A DNA stretch of 64,000 nt, taken from assembly GCA_964247055.1 (NCBI GenBank), contig OZ176051.1:4898001-4962000 (forward strand). Direction: 5' to 3'. This stretch comes from Paragordius varius. Lineage: Eukaryota > Nematomorpha. Below are positions 23,447 to 37,000 of this stretch, in pieces. Numbering within the stretch: the first letter of the stretch is position 1; every line of letters starts with the position of its first letter. The notes under the pieces are model-generated. The model saw only the letters and a list, made by a program, of their open reading frames with translations, searched no databases and was not told the origin of the DNA. The translations under genes and the position numbers were made by a program.

Positions 23447-25247
23447 GACTGATGTGAATTTAAGTCAGTAAGATAGTAAGACGGTAAGACAGAAAGATAG
23501 TAAGACGGTAAGACAGTAAGATAGTAAGACGGTAAGACAGTAAGATAGTAAGACAGTAAGCATAAGACAGTAAGATATTTGTATAAAAAACATACATTCG
23601 TGATAAGTCTGCTAATAGGAGACTTATCAAAATTTCAAAGTATTATAACTTGAAAAATATTGCATCTTTTTGAATTCTGTAAACCGGAGGATTGAAAGTC
23701 AGGTATCCTTTACAAATAATATATAGGGTTGAGTGAAAATGCGTAATTCTTTCGACACGAAACTGAGTTTACTAAACACCTCCAAAAATTGTATAAATCT
23801 TAAAAAATATATAAAAAATCTTGGGTATTATAGAAGAAAATGGCATCTATACCATTGTTTCTTATTTGGTAAATATTTTTTTTATATTTTTACAGTTTTA
23901 ACAATTTTTTTTAAAAAAATTGTACTTCATGGTTCTGACAACAACAAAAATAAATATAGCTAAATATTATTATAATAAATTTGAATTTTGTATTCTAAAA
24001 TCAGCTTTTAACCCGATAATAACCGTTTTCCCCTAAAATTTTACATGCAGAACGATATCAGATCCAGGGAAGTTTTGGTGGAATTACTTGAAAAGTAAAT
24101 TATTAATAAATAATTAAAAATTTTTAGATCATCTCTTCCATATTTTCCAGACAATAAGTATATTTTTATAATAATTATTTAGTCAGTTAAATTCGCTCAT
24201 CACAATCATTGGATTTATTTTTACTAAATTTATTTAAGGATAAATATTTTGGGTATCTGTATATTATTTAATAATATTAAACCAAACGTATCAAAATTAT
24301 TGCCTTGATTTTTATGACCTTGTATTTCGCTACTGGATGAATATTCAAGTAATGAGTATAATTTTTTTTCATATTCCAGAAAAATAGGTGGCTTTTTGTT
24401 TCCAGTTTGTTTCATTTTTTGCAACTTCTTTTTAATCGTATATTTAATATTAGTAAACATCTTCTGTACCTGTTTTAAGTTCTGGCCATCATTAACTTTT
24501 GTTATATATTCACTAAACAATAAATCCCATTGATCTTTGTGCATAACTAAACTGTTGGATTTTCTAGAATATAATATTGGAAATCTATATATTTATTAAT
24601 AATTTACTTTTCAAGTAATTCCACCAAAACTTCCCTGGATCTGATATCGTTCTGCATGTAAAATTTTAGGGGAAAACGGTTATTATCGGGTTAAAAGCTG
24701 ATTTTAGAATACAAAATTCAAATTTATTATAATAATATTTAGCTATATTTATTTTTGTTGTTGTCAGAACCATGAAGTACAATTTTTTTAAAAAAAATTG
24801 TTAAAACTGTAAAAATATAAAAAAAATATTTACCAAATAAGAAACAATGGTATAGATGCCATTTTCTTCTATAATACCCAAGATTTTTTATATATTTTTT
24901 AAGATTTATACAATTTTTGGAGGTGTTTAGTAAACTTAGTTTCGTGTCGAAAGAATTACGCATTTTCACTCAACCCTATATATTATTTGTAAAGGATACC
25001 TGACTTTCAATCCTCCAGTTTACAGAATTCAAAAAGATGCAATATTTTTCAAGTTATAATACTTTGAAATTTTGATAAGTCTCCTAATAGCAGACTTATC
25101 ACGAATGTATGTTTTTTATACAAATATCTTACTGTCTTATGCTTACTGTCTTACTATCTTACTGTCTTACCGTCTTACTATCTTACCATCTTACTATCTT
25201 TCTGTCTTACCGTCTTACTATCTTACTGACTTAAATTCACATCAGTC
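23447..25247. mobile_element. Harbinger-like foldback DNA transposon with Myb/SANT gene, no transposase
   Basis: A 1801-bp element flanked by TAA on both sides (23444-23446 and 25248-25250), matching the 3-bp TWA target of PIF/Harbinger elements. Terminal inverted repeats are very long: 23447-24111 and 24591-25247, about 660 bp each with few mismatches, starting GACTGATGTGAATTTAAGTC. Just inside each end is an array of the 8-mer GTAAGAYR (14 or fewer units), a good candidate transposase-binding array. The 480-bp centre and the right arm encode a Myb/SANT-like protein on the minus strand. PIF/Harbinger elements normally carry a DDE nuclease plus such a Myb-like protein; the nuclease is absent here, so this copy is non-autonomous. 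Near-identical arms point to recent origin or arm conversion. Confidence 0.75.
24230..24657 (-). CDS. Myb/SANT-like DNA-binding protein of the Harbinger-like element
   Basis: Exons 24657-24608 and 24584-24230 (minus) with a 23-nt intron at 24585-24607; 134 aa. The start MQNDIRSREVLVELLEKFPI leads into a Myb/SANT-like domain. Conserved features are the REVLVELLEKFPILYSRKSN first helix and turn, W at KDQWDLLF, the KQVQKMFTNIKYTIKKKLQK recognition-type helix, and a TGNKKPP motif like the TGGGPPP seen in this transposon-linked family. The tail after GHKNQG is unrecognised. In PIF/Harbinger systems this protein helps the transposase find element ends; here the likely targets are the subterminal 8-bp repeats. 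Exon 1 lies inside the right inverted arm, so a mirror copy of exon 1 and its donor site sits in the left arm (24045-24094). The tiny intron is required for frame. Confidence 0.75.
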
Positions 25248-25250
25248 TAA

Positions 25251-26367
25251 TTGTTTTAAATTTTATGGCCACGGATTTCTAAAATTGTTTCCAAAAAAAT
25301 CTGTAAATTATAAGGTATTATTTTTAAAGCTATCTGATTCATAATTGAGAAAAAAGGTGGGTGCTTTTCATTTTATAGTATTATTTATATTATATCAGCT
25401 TGCTAATAATTGAATTAAAACCGAAAACAAATCTATTTGACCAAAAAATAATGGAATAAACGAAATTTTTTTTTAACATAAAACTTTGCCAAAACTTGTT
25501 CACTACACCCAGAAACTGTAATCAGTGAAAAAAATTGCCATGGAATTAAAACGAAAAGCGGTTCCCGTTTTTCTTCCTAATTAAATTATAAATTTTACTT
25601 TTGGGAATCCCTGAACATTTTTTAAAGGCGCGCTGCTCCGTATTTCATTTTTTGTTTTGCAGCTTTTAATTCAAAGTCCTTAGGACCGATCGATTTTACA
25701 TAATTTTTAGACCACTCCTAACATTATGAAGCATTAACCGTCAATTTTTTATCAAACGTTTTACAAATTTTGTGCAAGTATTTTTTTTCTTCATAAAATT
25801 ATAAATAACTTTTAAATGATAAATCAAAACAACTTATGAACATTTGATTTGTTTTAACATTTCTGTCACATTTACGTATTGTTTATAATTATACAGCGAT
25901 GCGGTAAAAGCCAGTAAGTAGCTTGAAGCATGATAGTTTTTTATACATTAATATATAATTACCTATTTTTTAATTAATAATATAATTGTTTGTTAAATGT
26001 CGTCAAAAAACTGTTGATCTTAGAATTTATATTTAGCTACAAAGGTAATTGTCCCTTATAATTATTTCAAACAAAAAAACTTTCCATAAATATATGAATG
26101 ACGGCCAAAAACGTGACACAAAATCGTACTTTCCAAAAATAATAAAATATATTGGAACAAATAAAATAACCATTAAATTTGTTTTGTCAACACACTTGAC
26201 AAGTATGAGAGGTAGAAATGGTTTAAATGCTTACTATGTATATATACAAACAATATCCCGGCTTTGACGATCCTTAAAAAATAACAGTTTACAAAATTGT
26301 TTTATCATATAACTTTTTTTAAAATATTCTTCCACCGTTTTTTAACAACAAAAACAACATATCTTAC
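25251..26367. other. Intergenic, upstream of the decarboxylase gene
   Basis: AT-rich with no convincing exon. A 72-codon frame at 26049-26267 matches nothing known and may be 5' UTR or chance. The promoter of the decarboxylase gene should lie here, but no element stands out. Confidence 0.4.
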
Positions 26368-29300
26368 ATGACCAACAATGATGTTAGCCATGAATCGAAT
26401 CCATGGTATGATCCTGATTTCATACGAAATGGCTTAATTCTATTAAAATTCTTGCAAAATTATCACACCAATATACGTGATTTACCTGTCAAACCAAATT
26501 TCGATGTTGTTAAACCAAAGTACATGAAATCATTGCTAGCTGAAAGTGCCAATGATGAAGGTAGAAGTTTTGATTCCCTATTCGCCGATGTAATTGAGAT
26601 TATATTGCCTGGTATTGTACATTGGCAAAGTCCCAAGTTTCATGGATTTTATCCTGTTGGTTTCTCATTCCCATCCATATATGCCAATATAATATCAGAT
26701 GGGCTTGGATCCCTAAGCTTTGATTGGGTAAAAGGGTAAATTTGTAATCTTAAAATTATAATCCGTGAAATAATACGAAAATAGAAAATTAACTGAAAAT
26801 TACATCTATAAAATGAAAACATCAATGATATGTTAAACCTCTCGTCAATAGTAATCGCAGACTAGTTTCGTTCTTGTTTAACACTCATCAGTACGACTCA
26901 ATTATTTGACTACTTGGGGTTTTTACATATCAATTTTGAAAATAAATTGAAAATCACTTGGTTACCCTAGATTTCGAGTCCAAAATATAGTTTTACTTTA
27001 ATATTTTTAAATAGATAAAATCATCAGCTCTAGAATCGAAAAATGGCGGTAAAACCCAAAAATTTATTGACTGTTTTTAAATTTTCCTAATAACATTTTT
27101 AATACCAGGTTAGATAATAAAAAATGTTTAATCTATATATTCATTGCGTTTAACTTTATATCATTATGCTGTTAATTAATACGATTAAAGAGGCGCTTTG
27201 TTGTGGTTGTTTTCAAAATAAAATTTAAATATTTAAAATTTTTGGATTATCTATAGAATGACTTGTTTAACTCCGAGCGGCTTCTATATATCCAAATACT
27301 CGATACAATCAAACAAAACTTTTGATCTAAAAAGATTATTGTTAACACTCATTGATCAGTACAAAAACAAAAAACATATAAAATAATTAGCGAAAGGAGT
27401 AGATAAAAACAAGTCTACTATCAATTTAATTTTTTTTATCAAATAAATTTTTTAATATCAATTATAATATTGGTGCGGATGATCAAACATATAATTGTAA
27501 AAGCAGTGGCCTTTATTGAAAGTGTTTCCATGTTTTTACATGGCCATTATATAGTTTAGGCAGAAAAAGGTTTGTTTATATTTTGAACTCACAAAAGTTC
27601 ATTTTTTACAAAAACGTATAAAAAGGGTCAATTCACAAAAATGTCCGGACAAAAGGCAATGTAATTTGCTTATCAAGTGTTTATGTTAATAGTAATTAAA
27701 AAGTTGTAAAAGATTAATTGGTTCAGATTGATTCATGCATAGTCGTTCCCGACCCTTGAAAGTTTAAAAGAGCTTTCCATGCGTTGCGGTCTTTTGCAAT
27801 AATTTTCTAAATCACACTAAATTAAGGAAGACTTATAGCATTAGCCTTTTCTAATTTTTATCACTCGATTCATCATTCATTTATATTGTGATATATAAAT
27901 TAGTCCTCATGTCCGGCCTCTACGGAATTGGAAATGATAATGGTGGATTGGATAGCAAAGGAAATGAATTTACCCCCAAAATTTAGATTTGATTATCAGA
28001 TGGGTGGTGGAATCATTCAAGTATAAGCAAAAATAAAATTGTCTCATCATATCTATATATATAATGAATGATTGCTAAGTTAGCATCCATTTTACAATTT
28101 GGTTAATAAGGATAAATAAATTAAGTTTTACCATGACCCAAAATATAAAGCAAATTTAGAGTAGGCATAGTTAAATGTAAGTGCAGAGAATCTCAAAACG
28201 GATTAAAAGGTTAAAAAAGGAATTTAAATTATATATCGTTTGATAGCTTAGAACATTAGTACAACGATATCTACAATAAAGTTATTCTATCTCCAATTAA
28301 AATCGAAATTTTTTCGCACATTTGGTCGTATATACCTCAGAAAGAGTCTAGTATATAAAAAATTACACGATGACCTCACAAAAAGGGTGTGATTGACATT
28401 AATTTTTTCGTAATTCAATGTGAAAAACACAAACAAATTTCTGTACCCTGTTTTAGTAATAGGGCTATCAAATATGTAAAGATGATTAAATAATATAGAT
28501 ATACAAATTTATAAAAGAAACTTTCCTCACTCACAAAACCTTTATGTTTTTAATCTCTTGTACTGAGTTAAATTACAAAATATTAATGTAGGGTACCGCT
28601 AGTGAAGCTCTACTTGTCGTTTTTATTGCTGCCAGGGAGAAAAAAATCAGAGAGATACTCGAATTCAATCCAAAGATGAATTATTATGAAGCTTTAAGTC
28701 AAATAATGTGTTATACAACGCGACAGGCATATATTTTAATATTTTTTTTTAGAATTACTATATTATAAATGTTAAATCCAATTTTTAATTGAATGGTATA
28801 TTAGGCACATTTTGCTATCCCTAAAGCTGCTTGTTTGAGTGCCGTACAAATTTCATACGTTGAAACTTATTCAAATCTAACCTTTAATACGGAACAATTG
28901 GAACAAACTTTGATGGAAGATCTTAAAAACGACAAGCATCCTTTTTTGGTTTGATCATGTTACGATTTATAAATTTAGGTTGTAGCAACTATGGGTACAA
29001 CTAGCACTTGCGCATTTGATGACCTACAAACGATTGGAGAAATTTGTAATCAGTTATGCACATAAATTTATTTGAATAAAGTTAACGAGTTTTGTTTTAG
29101 ATGAAAATGTTAAAAAATCGTATTTTGATAGAAAATTTATTTTTATATATTGGTTAATTTCTTTTTTTATCATATACATTTAGGGTAAATCAAGGTTTTT
29201 AAATATTGTAGAATATAAAATTCAATAATCTAATAATTCATTTTTACAGTTAATTGTTTTTTCTGAATATCAGATAGTATTAAAGTTTCTACCATGTAAT

Positions 29301-32300
29301 AGATAGATAGCTAGATAAATAAAAAGCGTTAACTCAGCCATTATTGAAAAGCATTGAATTGCAATTTTTTGTATTAATTTGTAAAATACACTACACATTT
29401 ATTTAGTCTTTTGAAATCTGTCCATTTTTTTAGGTGAACGATATAAAGTGTGGTTTCATATTGATGCTGCATATGCCGGTGCCATGTTATTTTGCAAGGA
29501 ATACCAAAAATTATATGGCATGGGATTCGAGGTTCTTATTTTATTATAAATGACTAATTAAGAGATATTGTCTCCAAAATAAGGCCTATTTAACAAAAAA
29601 TATATTAAATTTAGCCATACCAGATTACTTTAGATGTAGATACTATGTTATTATCTACTTCTAATAATTAGGATTTATCTGTGCAAAAATGATTTTATTG
29701 AGGCCATCATCATTATTTATTATTGAGTTAAGTATTTTTTTTAGATCTAAAACTCTACTATATTACAAGTTTTCTATAAATATTATATAATAGAAGGCTC
29801 ATTCCATCACTTTCAATCCACACAAACTGATGGGTGTATGTTTTGACTGTTCCATTTTATGGTAATGTTAATATTCAACCTAAATTGATTATTTTTTCCT
29901 TAAATCTCATATAAAATAAAATTCTGTAAACTTCCGAATATAATTATATGAGAACAAATATATCAAAAAATATAGGGTAGAAAACGCAAGAGCCTTGAAT
30001 CACTCTGCTCAATTTAAAGCACCTTATTTGGAATCAGAGTTTGATAATGCAACCAATTACATAGTTTAAAATGAAATTTTAAAACTCATTTAGGATTGGG
30101 AAATACCGATGGGAAGGCGTTTTAGGGCATTAAAACTTTATTTTCATATCGGGCTCCTTGGCATGAACAAGATCCGCCATCGGATAAAAAAAGTTTGCAT
30201 TATATATTTATTGACATGTCTTAAAAATAAAATTTGAGAACTCGCCTGCTTCTATAACCGTTTTTTAATATATTTAAGTTCTAACTTTTTACGTATAAAG
30301 CCATCAAAACATATCAATCTTAAAACCGTTTAATTTGGGGCTCATTTGCTAAATTGTTAAATTTTTTTATATATCACTAATCCTAAATTGATAAACACAC
30401 AAGCTGTCTGATTAGTAGTCATCAATTCGAATGGCGTTTATGGTTATAAAAACAGCATTTTTACACTGAAAGATCATTTTTTGAATAATTTCGAAACTTC
30501 ACTACATTTTTTATGTCCTAAAGGAAAAGAACATTATTTTAGACCTGACATATTTTTAAATAAAAAATGGTTGTCTTTGGATGAACAACTAGCTTAAACT
30601 GGAAAAAAAGGGATACCATAATTAGAAATATCTTGAAAGTGTGCACATAAATAAAGACACACCTAAGCACAAATGTCTTATAGTCTTTGTCTCTAAACCC
30701 TAAAAATTTAAAGTTTTAACAATTTTTTTATGGCTTAGAGGCTAGAGCAGTGATACTCCTAAAAGTGCTTTTTTATGGCCAATAATTATTAATTAAATTT
30801 TTGATGTACCTATTTTATATATAAACATTTGTTAATGTGTCAAAGTTTTTATATGTTTTATGCAATGCACGGCCCTTGATAAGATAATTATTTTTTGTAG
30901 CCCTTAAAAAATTTTGTTGAGTACCATTGGTTTAAGAAATAATAATCCCTCATACAAAGGAAACATTTTAATCCAATATTGAAAGCAAACGTTGTTTGAA
31001 TGCAAAAATGTTGCTTTCAATTAAAATGTTGCTATGAATAAAAAAGAATGATTCATTTGATTGATAAGGTGTGGTTTTTTTATCAAAAGGGGTATTTCAT
31101 TATTTTTACAATTTAAATTTAACATTAGGTTAAAACCTTTATATCAGCAGTGGTACTATCAAAATATTTGAGAGGGCCAAATAAAATATTTATCTAGTCT
31201 CAGGGCCCCCCACCACATAATACCGACCAATATAAAGCTGTTAACATATGCCAAATATTTATACTCGAAATAAGTATTCCAAACAATTAAATAAATGATT
31301 CAGGCCCATAAAAAATACTTTTAGGGTCGCATGCGGTTCTTGGGCCGCGGTTTAAGTATCAATGGTTTATAGTTATGTAATTTTGTTTTCACTGCAATTC
31401 GAAAACATTAGTCAAACATTTAAAGATAATTAAATTTAAAATAAACTCCCAAACATGGGTAATTTACATTATATATGGTAAACTGCCTAATATAAATGAA
31501 TCATAAATATCAGACATTCACATCACTACACTTAAACCATTTTGAAAGCAATATTCACCTCTTTTAATGGTTAAAATAAAATTAAACACATGCTAAATAA
31601 AATTTATATCATCCTATCATTTAAACAACTTATGGAAATGCGCTCGTTTAATTTTTTATGAATCATGCGACAATTCTCCTATAACATTACATCAATTTTC
31701 ATGCCAATAATGTATTATATTAATATTCTGACATTAAACCGGGAGAGAGAATCCAAAATATAGGGACGTTATGTTGCATCAACTTTTAGAAAGAGAAAAT
31801 TAACATTTTATAAAAAATGGATTTTTTTAGGAAAGACGGTCAGAAATTTTAAGATACTATTTATTTTATATAAGGCTATAGATTTATTGTCATTGCTATT
31901 TGTTAAAAAAATTATTTAGGTTGTTAGGTATAATTTTAATATAAAATATATATATTTTTTTTATAAAAAAACTTATTTTTTTAATGGTAAATACTTCAAT
32001 AATAATAATAATAATATAAATTATAGGGTAGCAATATCCACAATAAGATACCCAATAGTATGAATCATATGTTTTCATTTAATTACCATGAAAAAGTAAA
32101 AATTCATAGCTCCTTTTAAACTATTTGCAACATTTTAGCTAATTTCAAGTCGACTACTAAAAATCAAATTTTTTGGTTATGTTCCTTTAAATGCATAAGA
32201 ACCTCATATTTTTTAAATCTAATGATTTCTTTTTAAAAATATGATAAATTTCAACATTTTAAACCAACTACATTTTATTGTCCTATAGGTAATAGAATTA

Positions 32301-32449
32301 GGCCAATTCATGGAAAGCCTTATTACATCGGATTCAAGGTTTACAATACCATATCCAATTCAGTGTGGATTGATATGCTTCACTTACAGAGTATATATAT
32401 AGATATATATTGATATATTATATAATTATTTATTAATGGTAAATTGCAA

Positions 32450-32491
<42 letters not shown>

Positions 32492-33180
32492 TTAGAATTC
32501 CAATGTTTTAACAAAATCACTTTATGACTTAATTAACAAACAGGATATCTATCTCACGAGAACTATGGCAGATCACCGATATTTAATAAGGTTTAACTTA
32601 AAATTATCTCAGGTATTTAGGAATATATTTATCTAATTCTAAGAATTATTTAAATTTTTTTGGATTAATCTATTTATCCGTATTTTTCCAAAAGCACTTC
32701 ACATAAATGAATTTTATTACAATATATTTAAATTTAAAGTACAAATTTTTCGTTTATGTTAGGGCTTTAAGGTTAAAAAATTGCAGAATTTAAAATAAAG
32801 ATTGACTTTGCTTAGAATCCCTTATGATTAGGAAAAAGCTGACATTTTTATAAATAATGCAGGCAGGTTTTTATAATATTCTCTCTGTTTATTAAGTTAA
32901 ATAAATAACATTTAACACTAAGATCCGAAATTTGTATTATAGAAGATTTTATAAACAGCAAACAGACACAATAAATAACAAAAAAATTGTTGATATTTTA
33001 TTTATTAAAATTTTATCTTAAAATATTTTTCCATATTATTTATAATTTTATTATTCATTATTTCACCACAGGTTTTCGGTTGGATGTCCTAAAACCAATC
33101 AAACTGATATGCTTTATGCTTGGAAATTAATCAAAAAATGTGCAAATGAAATTGATCAAAGACAAAATATATTTATATAA
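26368..33180 (+). CDS. DDC: Aromatic L-amino-acid decarboxylase (group II PLP decarboxylase)
   Basis: Cytosolic homodimeric PLP enzyme that removes CO2 from DOPA, 5-HTP, tyrosine or histidine to give amines; substrate cannot be set by eye, so the symbol means family. Exons: 26368-26727, 27904-28020, 28592-28726, 28805-28948, 28979-29045, 29434-29531, 29797-29861, 29976-30063, 30094-30192, 32289-32390, 32496-32590, 33072-33180; 1479 nt, 492 aa (human DDC 480). Key residues: H206 (RQAHFA, ring stacking), D285 (HIDAAYAG, pyridine N), K317 (FNPHKLMG, Schiff base) and Y346 (APYLES), the counterpart of the loop tyrosine needed for decarboxylation. WEIPMGRRFRALKLYF and the C-terminal LIRFSVGCPKTN are also typical. 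Two introns are 30 nt (28949-28978, 30064-30093). The intron at 28727-28804 appears to be GC-AG. The 2.1-kb intron 30193-32288 holds two hAT-like MITEs. The gene looks intact. Confidence 0.92.
30748..30929. repeat. hAT-like MITE in decarboxylase intron
   Basis: Ends CAGTGATACTC and, in reverse complement, CAATGGTACTC fit the CAGTGGTWCTC-type termini of hAT elements. The 182-bp element is non-coding. A clean 8-bp target duplication is not visible, so it is an old copy. Confidence 0.5.
31148..31364. repeat. hAT-like MITE in decarboxylase intron, second copy
   Basis: It begins CAGTGGTACTATC and ends, in reverse complement, CATTGATACTTAAACCGCGG with inner GGCCC blocks near both ends. 217 bp, non-coding. 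It lies about 220 bp after the first hAT-like copy. Confidence 0.5.
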
Positions 33181-34029
33181 TATCAATCAATATCTTATTA
33201 TGTTATTACCGGTGTAAATTTGACAAATTTTTACCCTGTATTTTTTAAGAAATGCAGTTTTTAACTTTATATGACAAAAATATGCTAAACATTTTAGATA
33301 AAATTACATACAGTTAATGTGATTTTTATATAATTTAACATTAAATGTCGATCGCTAAATATTTTTTATATGATATTTAATTTGAAATATCGCTTTGATA
33401 GGAAGTGAAGTTTTGAACTGATCTTGTGATAACAAGAGATTTTTGTTCAATCCATCGACACATAAACACCTATTAAATTTTGTTTTAACACTATCTTAAA
33501 TGACTCTTTTCCATAGCGTGCCGCCCAAATATTATATTTTCGTTTTTTAAATTTTTTTTTTCCAAATATTAGCGTCCTAACTAGCAAACCATATAAGCAG
33601 ATCCTTATTTCCAGTTGAGGAAACATCTCATAATAGCTAAAATAAAGCATAAACTCAAAGGGTTGAATATTTGACAAAAGACGCCAAACATATTAAAAAA
33701 TGTTTTAGTACATTATTACAGCATATAGAATTTAAAATTCATAGTATAATAAAAGCAAAGTTGATCCCTGAATTTTTTATATTTTGACATCAAAAAAGAA
33801 ACAAATTAAATTTACATTAACGGAGCTTATTATATTTTTACATTTATTAACCTTTTGTTATAACACGTCATCTTAAAGGTTTCATTTTGAACTTGAGACT
33901 TTTTAATATTGCATTGCATAAAAGATAAAATATTAGTGGATTAGCTAGCTTAAAGCTAAATGTAAACGAAATTCGTGCAACTATAAAAAATTTAAATATT
34001 TTAAACACGTGTAACCGTAAAACATAAAC
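33181..34029. other. Intergenic between decarboxylase and prolidase
   Basis: 849 bp of AT-rich DNA with no repeat recognised. A minus-strand open frame of 76 codons (33447-33677) resembles nothing known. It should contain the decarboxylase 3' end and the prolidase promoter. Confidence 0.45.
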
Positions 34030-37000
34030 ATGTACAGCTGTGGTAAAAAGACCCTAAAAATAAATTATCAATTACACAAAGAAAATCGGGAAAGGTTGTG
34101 TAAAGCATTGAAAGAGTTTAATACAGAGTTTACCGATGCAATAATATTGCTTAAAGGGGGACTAGGTGCATTCAAGTATGATACAGATACCGAATACATA
34201 TTTCAACAGGTTAATTTAAATTTAAATTTTAAAATTAGGAATCTTTTTTTCATTGGACTTTTGGAGTCCTAGAACCTGATTTTTGGGGAACGATAGATAT
34301 AAAGAATGGCAAAACACGTTTGTTTTCTCCAAAGTTACCTGATGAGTTTGAGATTTGGATGGGAAAATTATTGTCCTCAAAAGATTATAAATCTAAGTAT
34401 TTGGTGGACGAAGTGTTGTACATTGATGATGTAAATTTTACTAATATATTTAGTTAGATAATTTTTTGAAGACACAAAATCCCTCTCACATACTTCTCTT
34501 GGTGAGTATATTTTATTTATTATTATTTAAAAGCGGCCTCAGCTTTATGGATTTTTCAGAATATTTGAATAATAACTGATATTTCTTCATATATATTTTA
34601 TATTATCATTTTAACCAAGGATGTCCACCGGGCCGCATTTTTATATCGAAAAATTCGACGTGTCGCATTCGAGAAATATATGGGCCTTAAATAATTTATT
34701 GGATTTCAAACATACAATTGTAATAAAAATACATAATAATTTAACAAGTTTTGCTAGCTTATTGCCGTTTCGGAAATAATTACTCAGAAAATTTGTTGAA
34801 TCAAATCAATTTTGTTTAATTTAGTATCTATTCAAAATTTATCGCTGGCTGCATAGTTTTAGTTGGACGCGTGTTGGACCCCTGATTAATAAATTTATTA
34901 GCCCATTTTCAGATATAAGATATATTTAACTCGATGATAAATATCCAAATTACATTCATTTTATAATTTTAGTTGATTGCAAAACTATCTGTTTGATGTA
35001 TGGACAGTCATTTAATAAAATATAGTTTTTCTTTCTAGAAATAGTTTTTATAACCTTACATTGTATTACAAATATTAGAAATCATTATTTTTTTTCCAAA
35101 AGTGTCGTTTTTTATAATGAAAAACGTTGCATATGAACGAAAAATTATAATTAAAAAATTGACATGCGCTTGAATTAATTAATTTTTATATGTATAATGG
35201 CAGGAAGGATTCAATTCTGATAGCGATAATTATCTCAATGCTCCCAATCTGTCAATTTTGTCCAAGTTTTTTTTTTAAAATTGATTTAATATTTTAGATT
35301 TACCACTAACACAGATGTTTTGCATTCCATAATGACTGAATGGTTATATTTTTATTTTTAATTAAATAAAAAAAATTAAAAATATGGGGCGATTTCATTT
35401 TGTAAAAAAAACAGAAACAGATAAAAAATTAATTTACCATGTATAATGGACATGTCTGTTATTTAGATTAAAAAATATGCTAAATAAATCCGGACTTTAA
35501 AAGTCTAGTTCATTTTTTTTAACGATTTTAGATTTTAATGAAATTTATATTTGGATAAGAGTTATCATAACAGACCTTTGTATATTGTAAATAAGAAAGC
35601 TTTTAACAACTGTATCATGGCAAAAAAATAATTCAGAGTTAAATTTACAAATTATAACAGTTTTTAAATCCGTGAAATAATGTTATAAACGAAAATTAAA
35701 TTTTTAATTTAATTTTTGTATGTATCGTTTCACGCATTTAATAACTGTTATTACAAGGCATTATCAATCCGTCATTAACCTTTACAATTACAAAATATAC
35801 TGTTTTTCTTTAATAATTACATTTGTGTAATAAGTTTTAATATCCTTTTTTTCTAACGTAATAGGTAAATTATGATGAATACAAAAAATTTACAATTAAA
35901 AATAATTATTTACATATAATTATAATTAAATATAATTATTATTATTTTTAGCCGGTTAATCAAAAGCAGTGCGGAATTGGAAATACTAAAATATGTTGCA
36001 AAATTGAGTTGCGAAGCCCACAAGGAAGTTATGAAAAATATTGTTGAGGGTATGATGGAATACGAATTAGAAGGGTATATTTTAATTTTGTATATATTTT
36101 GATGTAAAGTTTTATTTGTTAAGATTTACTTTAGTTAAAAATCAAAGGATATTAAAAAATTGGAAATCATGTACCATTATAATGGAATATTTTACAGGCT
36201 GCTTTAATTATTTAATTACCATAGAATATAAAATTTTAATATCAAATGGTTTTTATGATTTAAACTTAAATGGGAATATATTTAAATGGCTATTGTATTT
36301 TAATAATTTCTATTTAGAATATTTCAGAAATATGTACTTAACAATGGAGGAGCTCGTGTTTTAGCCTATACACCTATTTGCGCATGGTAAATTATTATAT
36401 ATTTTTCTTTTTTATTGTTTTCTATATATATTCATTTTTTTAAAATTCAATTAATGCATAAATTTTATTCATATGCACATTTTTTATTTTCATAAACACA
36501 TGATTATTTCGGAGGGATAATTTAAAGCTTGTAAAATTTTCATATTTAACAAAAAAATTACAAACCAAAAAAATAAAATTTTTCATCTCATTTGCTGTCG
36601 AAATTTTGCCGTTAAATTAGTCATTCTCAACAATGTATATGTTTTTCACATACTTTGGCTATGGTGTAACAATAGCGTTTTTATATATAACATCCAAATT
36701 AGTTGTGCCATTTGCAATTCAAATTCACCTTCGATGAATTTAATTTCACCCTTGTACAATTCAAATCACCCTAAAAATAAATTATCTGTTTTCGGGCTAA
36801 TATAACTCATTTTTAATATGATATATATTTTTACGACATAGTTTATTATTTTTATAGCATTATATTATTTTTACACATAATTTCATATTTTATATGGATT
36901 GTTTTACGGTGAATTTGAACTGTAAATGGTATATAATGTGAAATTAGCTATATTATTCTATTGATTCATAGCTTAAAAAAAATGGATAACAAACCAAAAA

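Noticed and set aside
23460-23580. The GTAAGAYR array as a CRISPR-like or ordinary microsatellite locus
   Set aside because: Units are 8 bp with no spacers, and the array is mirrored at the other end of the transposon, so it belongs to the element's subterminal region.
23733-24969. Two identical 76-codon open frames (23733-23963 plus, 24739-24969 minus) as a duplicated gene
   Set aside because: They are the same arm sequence seen twice through the Harbinger-like element's inverted repeats. The peptide has no family resemblance and the frame lies in the non-coding part of the arm.
26049-26267. 72-codon frame just upstream of the decarboxylase
   Set aside because: No family, low-complexity basic composition, different frame from exon 1; more likely 5' flank.
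33447-33677. Minus-strand 76-codon frame between decarboxylase and prolidase
   Set aside because: No recognisable motif, no splice-compatible neighbours, and chance frames of this size are common here.
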